Source: an uncultured Lachnospiraceae bacterium
GTDB lineage: Bacteria > Bacillota > Clostridia > Lachnospirales > Lachnospiraceae
Direction: 5' to 3'
DNA: 13,662 bases
Assembly: GCA_945492935.1 (NCBI GenBank)
Contig: CALYVE010000012.1
Span: forward strand, 1-13,662
The notes under the pieces were generated by a model. The model ran no database searches. It worked only from the letters and a program-made list of their open reading frames with translations, and had not been told where the DNA came from. Below, piece after piece: positions 6,888 to 11,790 of the stretch. The position numbers and the translations under genes were made by a program. Position 1 is the stretch's first letter; the number at the start of each line of letters is the position of its first letter.

Positions 6888-8248
6888 AAGACTTAACAAC
6901 CGGAAAACCATTGAAGGTTATTATAATGTTTGCGATACCGATTATTTTCGGAAGCATTTTTCAGCAGTTTTACAACTTTGCGGATGCAAAAATCGTAAGT
7001 GCCTATGTCGGCACGGATGCTTTTGCTGCCGTTGGCGCGACTAGTGTTGTATCCAATACAATTATTGCATTTATGAATGGTCTGACACAGGGCTTCGCGA
7101 TACCGATTGCGATAAGCTACGGTGCAAAGGAAGAAAAAAACATGCGAAAATTTGTTGCGGGAACAATGAAGCTTACGCTTGCGACGACCGTTCTTGTTAC
7201 GGTTTGTGTATTAATCGCGATTCCCAACATTTTGACAGCATTAAAAACGCCGGATGAGATTTATGAGATTTCACTTAGTTATGTGCGAATCATTTTGTGC
7301 GGTGTTGTTTTTTGTGCGATTTACAATATGTGTGCGAACACACTTCGTGCAGTGGGTGATAGTAAGACCCCGCTTTACTGTCTCATAGCATCCGTAATAA
7401 TAAACGTTTTACTTGATCTTTTGTTTGTTGGCAGATTTGGACTCGGCATGAAGGGTGCAGCCTACGCGACGCTGGTTGCACAGGCTTGTTGTGCAATTGC
7501 ATGTCTTATAATTATGTTTTTGCGGTTCCGTGTGTTATTGCCAAAGAAAGATGAGTGGCATCTAAATGGCAGTCAGTATGGAACGTTGATTACAACAGGT
7601 CTTTCGATGGGGCTTATGACCTGTATCGTGAATCTGGGAACCATTGTATTACAGTCCGCAATTAACAGTCTCGGTACGGTTGTCGTCGCAGCACACACCG
7701 CAGCAAGAAGAGTATTTGATGTACTTTGTGTAACACTTTATTGCATAGGCATTTCGATGACAACATTTGTAAGCCAGAATCTTGGTGCAAGAAAGCCGGA
7801 ACGTGTGAAACAAGGTGTGTGGGTTGCGATTCGTTTAGTGACAATTATTACGACGGTTTTGATTGTTATTTGCTTTGTGTTTGGTGAGGCAGTGTTTCAA
7901 TGGCTGACAAGCAGCACAGATAAAGAGTTAATCGATTATGCTGTTATGTATTCTCGCATTAGTATTTTGTTTTTCTATGCACTCGGACCACTATTTATTC
8001 TGCGCTGTTCGCTGCAGGGACTTGGCAAGCGAATTATTCCGATTTTATCGAGTGTTGTTGAGATGGTAATAAAGGTGCTTTCGGCGAATTTCCTTGTTCC
8101 GCTCTGTGGATATGTGGGGGTCGCATTTACAGAGCCGATAAGCTGGGTGATTATGGCAGTTGTTCTTGCAGTCGCATTTTTTACATGTGATATAAAGTCG
8201 CTTATGCAAAAAGAAGAGGCATTGGAAATTGTTACGGAAGAGACATAG
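6884..8248 (+). CDS. MATE family efflux transporter
   Basis: A 454-residue integral membrane transporter of the MATE (NorM/DinF-like) family, which exports drugs or metabolites in exchange for Na+ or H+. About twelve hydrophobic segments are arranged as two six-helix halves. The N-terminal half has the family pattern PLKVIIMFAIPIIFG..FQQFYNFADAKIVSAYVG..AFAAVGA, and the second half begins near residue 230 (GLSMGLMTCIVNLGTIVLQS). Length is typical. GAGG at 6871-6874 supports the ATG at 6884, which overlaps the decarboxylase stop as ATGA, so the two are translationally linked. I see no clear terminator after it, only a promoter for the next group. Substrate unknown; a polyamine or decarboxylation product is a guess from context. 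Confidence 0.93.
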   Translation: MKDLTTGKPLKVIIMFAIPIIFGSIFQQFYNFADAKIVSAYVGTDAFAAVGATSVVSNTIIAFMNGLTQGFAIPIAISYGAKEEKNMRKFVAGTMKLTLATTVLVTVCVLIAIPNILTALKTPDEIYEISLSYVRIILCGVVFCAIYNMCANTLRAVGDSKTPLYCLIASVIINVLLDLLFVGRFGLGMKGAAYATLVAQACCAIACLIIMFLRFRVLLPKKDEWHLNGSQYGTLITTGLSMGLMTCIVNLGTIVLQSAINSLGTVVVAAHTAARRVFDVLCVTLYCIGISMTTFVSQNLGARKPERVKQGVWVAIRLVTIITTVLIVICFVFGEAVFQWLTSSTDKELIDYAVMYSRISILFFYALGPLFILRCSLQGLGKRIIPILSSVVEMVIKVLSANFLVPLCGYVGVAFTEPISWVIMAVVLAVAFFTCDIKSLMQKEEALEIVTEET

Positions 8249-8251
8249 ATT

Positions 8252-8310
8252 TTTCGATTGTTTCGATTTTATGTTCATCATTGATATAAATGTTTGATAT
8301 GTGGTATAAT
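8252..8310 (+). promoter_or_regulatory. Extended -10 promoter of the butyrate gene group, with direct repeats
   Basis: TTGATA (8281-8286), 18 bases and TATAAT (8305-8310), preceded by TGG to give an extended -10. Transcription would start near 8317. Two direct repeats accompany it: TTTCGATT at 8252-8259 and 8261-8268 (period 9) just upstream, and TTGATAT at 8281-8287 and 8294-8300 (period 13) over the -35 box. These are candidate regulator sites. Confidence 0.72.
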
Positions 8311-8343
8311 ATTAGGAATCGCTTATAGAAATGGGGTGTTGCA

Positions 8344-8577
8344 ATGGCGAAAATGAAGAAACCAAAGAAACCAAAAAAGGTGAAAATGCCAAAACCGGCG
8401 ATTAAGGAAAAAGAAACAAGAGAACAAAAGAAAACAAGAAGAGCGGCTAAGAAAGCAAAGAAGGCACGTGAGAAAAAGATCAACAGAGCGCTTGGGATTG
8501 TTGCGGTTGTGTTATGCTTTATCTCATCAGTGCTTGATGTTTTAATAAAACTAAAAAATAATAAAAAAGATCTATAA
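8344..8577 (+). CDS. Small Lys-rich single-pass membrane protein, unknown function
   Basis: A 77-residue protein. Residues 1-47 are extremely basic, with Lys/Pro motifs (KKPKKPKKVKMPKP) followed by an Arg/Lys/Ala-rich probable helix. Residues 49-66 are a hydrophobic helix (LGIVAVVLCFISSVLDVL), followed by a short Lys-rich end. With so much positive charge, the N-terminal part should be cytoplasmic, possibly touching nucleic acid, ribosomes, anionic lipid or an acidic partner protein. The ATG at 8344 has GGGGTG at 8333-8338 and sits directly behind a good promoter. ptb starts 17 bases after its stop, so it appears to lead the butyrate operon. A nearly identical 24-base Lys/Pro-coding stretch recurs in the gene at 11791. 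Compositional bias is strong, yet promoter, ribosome binding site and helix argue for a real gene. Confidence 0.7.
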   Translation: MAKMKKPKKPKKVKMPKPAIKEKETREQKKTRRAAKKAKKAREKKINRALGIVAVVLCFISSVLDVLIKLKNNKKDL

Positions 8578-8594
8578 GAAAGGATAAGAAACAA

Positions 8595-9512
8595 ATGAAC
8601 AATTTTAGCGAATTACTTGAGTTGGTAAAGAAGTGCGACACAAAGAAGGTTGCAGTAGCGGTAGCACAGGATGATGCAGTGCTTGAGGCAGTAAAGGCTG
8701 CAAAGGATGCAAACATCGCAGATGCAATTTTAGTAGGTGATGCGGACAAGATCAAAGAGGTTGCCGCTTCTATCAGCATGGACCTTACAGGCTTTGAAAT
8801 TATCGACGTAAAGGATACAACAGAGGCTGCTCTTACGGCAGTAAAACTTGTACATGACGGCAAGGCTGATATGTACATGAAGGGATTGATTGACACAAAG
8901 GGCTTCTTAAAGAGCGTTTTGGACAAAGAGGTTGGTCTTCGTACAGGTAAGCCGCTTTCGCATGTTGCATTGTTTGAGGTTGAAGGATATGAGAAGATGT
9001 TCTTCCTTACAGATGTTGCATTTATTCCTTATCCATCGCTTGAAGATAAGGTTGGTATTATCAACAATACAGTTGAGGTTGCGCATGCTTGTGGTATTGC
9101 ATGTCCGAAGGTTGCACCGCTCGCTGCAGTTGAGGTTGTCAACCCTAAGATGCCTGCAACAGTAGAGGCAGCTGAACTTACAAAGATGAATGAGGAAGGA
9201 CAGATTACCGGTTGTATCGTAGATGGTCCGCTTTCAATGGATCTTGCAATTGATCCGGAAGCCGCAAGACACAAGGGTGCCACAGGTCGTAAGATTGTTG
9301 GAGATGCAGATGTATTGCTCTTCCCTGATATCCATGCAGGTAACATTACATACAAAACTTTGGTTCATACGGCAAAGGTTCAGAATGGTTGTATCTTAAC
9401 AGGAACAAAGGCGCCGGTTATCCTTACATCCCGTTCGGATTCCTTTGAGACAAAGGTTAACTCGATAGCACTTGCTGCTATTGTTGCAGAAGAACTATCA
9501 AAAAACAAATAA
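8595..9512 (+). CDS. ptb: Phosphate butyryltransferase
   Basis: A 305-residue cytoplasmic enzyme of the phosphate acetyl/butyryltransferase family, catalysing butyryl-CoA + phosphate to butyryl-phosphate + CoA in butyrate fermentation. Family features include VAVAVAQDDAVLEAVKAA near the N-terminus, ADMYMKGLIDTKGFL (about 96-110), LSHVALFEVEGYEKMFFLTD, the KVGIINNTVEVA segment, GCIVDGPLSMDLAID, and the C-terminal GNITYKTLVHTA and PVILTSRSDS motifs. Length matches clostridial Ptb (about 300). AAAGGA at 8579-8584 lies 10 bases before the ATG. The butyrate kinase gene follows after 44 bases, the classical ptb-buk order, which favours Ptb over phosphate acetyltransferase. Codons look biased as in well-expressed genes (for example mostly CGT for Arg and GGT for Gly). 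Confidence 0.94.
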   Translation: MNNFSELLELVKKCDTKKVAVAVAQDDAVLEAVKAAKDANIADAILVGDADKIKEVAASISMDLTGFEIIDVKDTTEAALTAVKLVHDGKADMYMKGLIDTKGFLKSVLDKEVGLRTGKPLSHVALFEVEGYEKMFFLTDVAFIPYPSLEDKVGIINNTVEVAHACGIACPKVAPLAAVEVVNPKMPATVEAAELTKMNEEGQITGCIVDGPLSMDLAIDPEAARHKGATGRKIVGDADVLLFPDIHAGNITYKTLVHTAKVQNGCILTGTKAPVILTSRSDSFETKVNSIALAAIVAEELSKNK

Positions 9513-9556
9513 TATCGTAAAATAAAGATTTTATTTCATTGAAGGAGGATATTACA

Positions 9557-10624
9557 ATGGGTTATAAGTCATTAATTATTAATCCGGGTTCTACATCAAC
9601 AAAGATTGGTGTGTTTGATGACGAGACGTTACTTTTTGATGAGACACTTCGTCACACAACAGAAGAGATTGCACAGTACGATTCTGTCGTAGCACAGAAG
9701 GATTTCCGTAAGAAGGTGATTTCAGATTTACTTACAGAAAAGAACTTCGACATTAAAGAGCTTGATGTTGTAGTTGGCCGAGGTGGTCTTCTTAAGCCAA
9801 TTCCGGGTGGCACTTATGTTGTATCGGATGAATTAGTTAAGGATTTGGTTGAAGCAAAGAGAGGCGAACATGCTTCAAACTTAGGCGGTATTATTGCAAA
9901 GGATTTTGCGGATGAGCTTAACATTCCTGCATATATCGTTGATCCTGTAGTTGTAGATGAGCTTGCACCGATCGCCAGACTTTCCGGACATCCGGAGCTT
10001 CCGAGAACAAGTATTTTCCATGCACTGAACCAGAAGGCAGTAGCGAAGAGATATGCAAAGGAAGTTGGCAAGAAGTACGAAGATCTCAATCTGATTGTTG
10101 TACACATGGGCGGCGGTGTATCGGTTGGTACACATAAGAACGGACAGGTTATCGATGTATTTAACGCATTAAACGGTGATGGTGCATTCTCTCCGGAGAG
10201 AGCCGGTGGTGTACCAAACGGTGAACTTGTAAAGCTTTGCTACTCAGGAAAGTACACAGAGAAGGAAATGGTTAAGCAGCTTGTCGGTAAAGCAGGATTT
10301 AATGCATACTGCGGTTCAAATGATGCAAGAGATATCGAGAAAATGGCAAAAGAAGGCGATGCAAATGCACAGCTCGTATTTGATGCATTCTTATATCAGG
10401 TATCAAAGGATATCGGTGCATCTGCAACTGTATTGAACGGTAAAGTAGATCAGATTATTTTAACCGGTGGTATTGCTTACGGTAAGTATGCAACAGAAGA
10501 GATTATTAAGAGAGTAAGCTTCATTGCTCCGGTAACTGTTTATGGTGGCGAGGATGAGCTCCTTGCACTTGCACAAGGCGCACTTCGCGTATTAAATGGC
10601 GAAGAGGAAGCAAAGATTTATTAA
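9557..10624 (+). CDS. buk: Butyrate kinase
   Basis: A 355-residue ASKHA-fold kinase that converts butyryl-phosphate + ADP to butyrate + ATP, the energy-yielding end of the pathway. Seen: the phosphate-binding loop INPGSTSTK (residues 8-16), VVGRGG, ARLSGHPELPRTSIFHALNQK, VVHMGGGVSVG, NGDGAFSPERAGGVP and the C-terminal GGIAYGK and EDELLALAQGALRVLNGEE, all typical of butyrate kinases. Length is as expected. A TTG at 9539 is in frame, but AAGGAGG at 9543-9549 lies inside that extension and 7 bases before the ATG at 9557, which fixes the start. It is coupled with ptb upstream. An unrelated-looking repeat membrane protein follows only 12 bases downstream without a terminator. Branched-chain acyl kinase activity is a possible side role in this family. 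Confidence 0.95.
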   Translation: MGYKSLIINPGSTSTKIGVFDDETLLFDETLRHTTEEIAQYDSVVAQKDFRKKVISDLLTEKNFDIKELDVVVGRGGLLKPIPGGTYVVSDELVKDLVEAKRGEHASNLGGIIAKDFADELNIPAYIVDPVVVDELAPIARLSGHPELPRTSIFHALNQKAVAKRYAKEVGKKYEDLNLIVVHMGGGVSVGTHKNGQVIDVFNALNGDGAFSPERAGGVPNGELVKLCYSGKYTEKEMVKQLVGKAGFNAYCGSNDARDIEKMAKEGDANAQLVFDAFLYQVSKDIGASATVLNGKVDQIILTGGIAYGKYATEEIIKRVSFIAPVTVYGGEDELLALAQGALRVLNGEEEAKIY

Positions 10625-10636
10625 GGGGGGAAAACA

Positions 10637-11779
10637 ATGGACAGTAATCAGAACATGCAACAAATGAATGCGGATACTGTAACAGACACTTCGGAAAACA
10701 TGCAGGCATCACAGAGCCAGATGACACAGGGTGTACCAATGGGACAGCCGATGTACGGCCAGGCACCACAAGGTCAGATGCCGCAGGGCGCACCGATGGG
10801 ACAGCCGATGTATGGCCAGGCACCACAAGGTCAGATGCCGCAGGGCGTACCGATGGGACAGCCGATGTACGGCCAGGCACCACAAGGTCAGATGCCACAG
10901 GGCGCACCGATGGGACAACAGATGTACGGATATTCAGGCTATGCTAATAATGGCTATAATCCATACAAGCAGCCAAAGGCATCCGGTAATTTTTCCGGCA
11001 ATCTCAAGAAGGTAAAAAATGAATTTGCTGCAAAGTTTGGCAAGAATGGTATCGGCTTGTATTGTTTAATTGGTTTTGTAGCGGTAATGTTACTTATCTT
11101 TGGTCCGTTTATGAACTTTGCGAGCATTCATCTTAATACAAAGGTTGATGCATCTGAAATGCTTGGTTATGGTTATGATGACTATGACTATGATTTTGAT
11201 GATTACGATTTTGATGACTACGATTTTGATGACTATGATTTTGATGATGATGATTTTGGCTTTGGAGGAAACGATAGCAAGAAGAAATCATCCAAGTTAA
11301 AAATCAAGGCATCGGCCGGTATGAATTTGTTTGAACTTTCTAAGCTCAGCGGTTCCGTTGATCGTGTGTTTGATAAGATGGATGAGTCAAAGTCGGAAAT
11401 CACCGAATATCTCGATTTCGCAGAGAGCTATTTAATCAGTAACCTGGAGGATCTCGAAGAGGAAATAGGTGGTAAGATTAAGGCTTCGTCCGTAAGAGAA
11501 GTATTTGGTTCGGCAAATCTTCTTCTCAAGGGCCGCGTAGCATTATTGTTGACACCATATATCATTTTAATCAGTGGACTTGGTCTTTTCTTCTTCACGA
11601 TTATTAATAAGAAGATTGCAAGAATCGTATTTGCGGCGATTCCGCTTTTGTGTATACTTTGGCTTATGCTTTGTTCAACACACTTCTTCTCAATTATGGG
11701 AATTGGTGCATGGGCAATCGTTCTTGGATCCGCACTTGGAATCGTTAGTGCGATTTTGGATAAGCCTGCAACGAACTAA
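10637..11779 (+). CDS. Membrane protein with Met/Gln/Gly/Pro repeats and an Asp-rich extracytoplasmic loop
   Basis: A 380-residue protein I do not recognise as a known family. Residues 28-98 are three 19-residue repeats (QMPQGAPMGQPMYGQAPQG) and a partial fourth. A basic stretch (about 111-136, KQPKASG...LKKVK) then precedes a first membrane helix at about 139-158, so the repeats should be cytoplasmic. The outside segment has an Asp/Tyr/Phe-rich run (about 180-209, four YDFDD units), a Lys-rich patch and a probably helical part with many acidic residues. Three further helices lie at about 301-325, 330-347 and 352-375. Ribosome binding site AAGGGGGG precedes the ATG by about 6 bases. The gene lies 12 bases after buk and 11 before the next gene, so it is probably part of the butyrate transcript. 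Function is unknown; the Asp-rich loop might bind cations. Confidence 0.85.
   Translation: MDSNQNMQQMNADTVTDTSENMQASQSQMTQGVPMGQPMYGQAPQGQMPQGAPMGQPMYGQAPQGQMPQGVPMGQPMYGQAPQGQMPQGAPMGQQMYGYSGYANNGYNPYKQPKASGNFSGNLKKVKNEFAAKFGKNGIGLYCLIGFVAVMLLIFGPFMNFASIHLNTKVDASEMLGYGYDDYDYDFDDYDFDDYDFDDYDFDDDDFGFGGNDSKKKSSKLKIKASAGMNLFELSKLSGSVDRVFDKMDESKSEITEYLDFAESYLISNLEDLEEEIGGKIKASSVREVFGSANLLLKGRVALLLTPYIILISGLGLFFFTIINKKIARIVFAAIPLLCILWLMLCSTHFFSIMGIGAWAIVLGSALGIVSAILDKPATN
10718..10930 (+). repeat. 57-bp in-frame tandem repeat, three units and a partial fourth
   Basis: Units start at 10718, 10775 and 10832, with a 42-base partial unit at 10889-10930. Units two and three differ at only two bases, one in the GCA/GTA codon and one in TAT/TAC; unit one is slightly more divergent. 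As with the array at 1983, the unit length is a multiple of three and would tolerate copy-number change. Confidence 0.95.
11189..11248 (+). repeat. 15-bp in-frame tandem repeat coding YDFDD
   Basis: Four 15-base units (11189, 11204, 11219, 11234) differ only in TAT/TAC and final GAT/GAC. They are preceded by a YDDYD unit (11174-11188) and followed by DDFGFGG. The result is a dense acidic and aromatic segment in the loop predicted to face outward. Confidence 0.93.
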
Positions 11780-11790
11780 GGAGAGATTAT

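Noticed and set aside
8519..9355. Antisense ORFs over the ptb gene
   Set aside because: ptb has clear family motifs and biased codons. The antisense frames show only the usual open complement of such codon use.
9520..9536. AT-only 7-bp hairpin between ptb and buk as a terminator
   Set aside because: The stem AAATAAA/TTTATTT has no G-C pairs and no following T-run, and it lies just before a strong ribosome binding site. Too weak to call.
10521..11015. Antisense and alternate-frame ORFs over the 57-bp repeats
   Set aside because: Same effect: frames are held open by repetition, with no start signal and an implausible composition.
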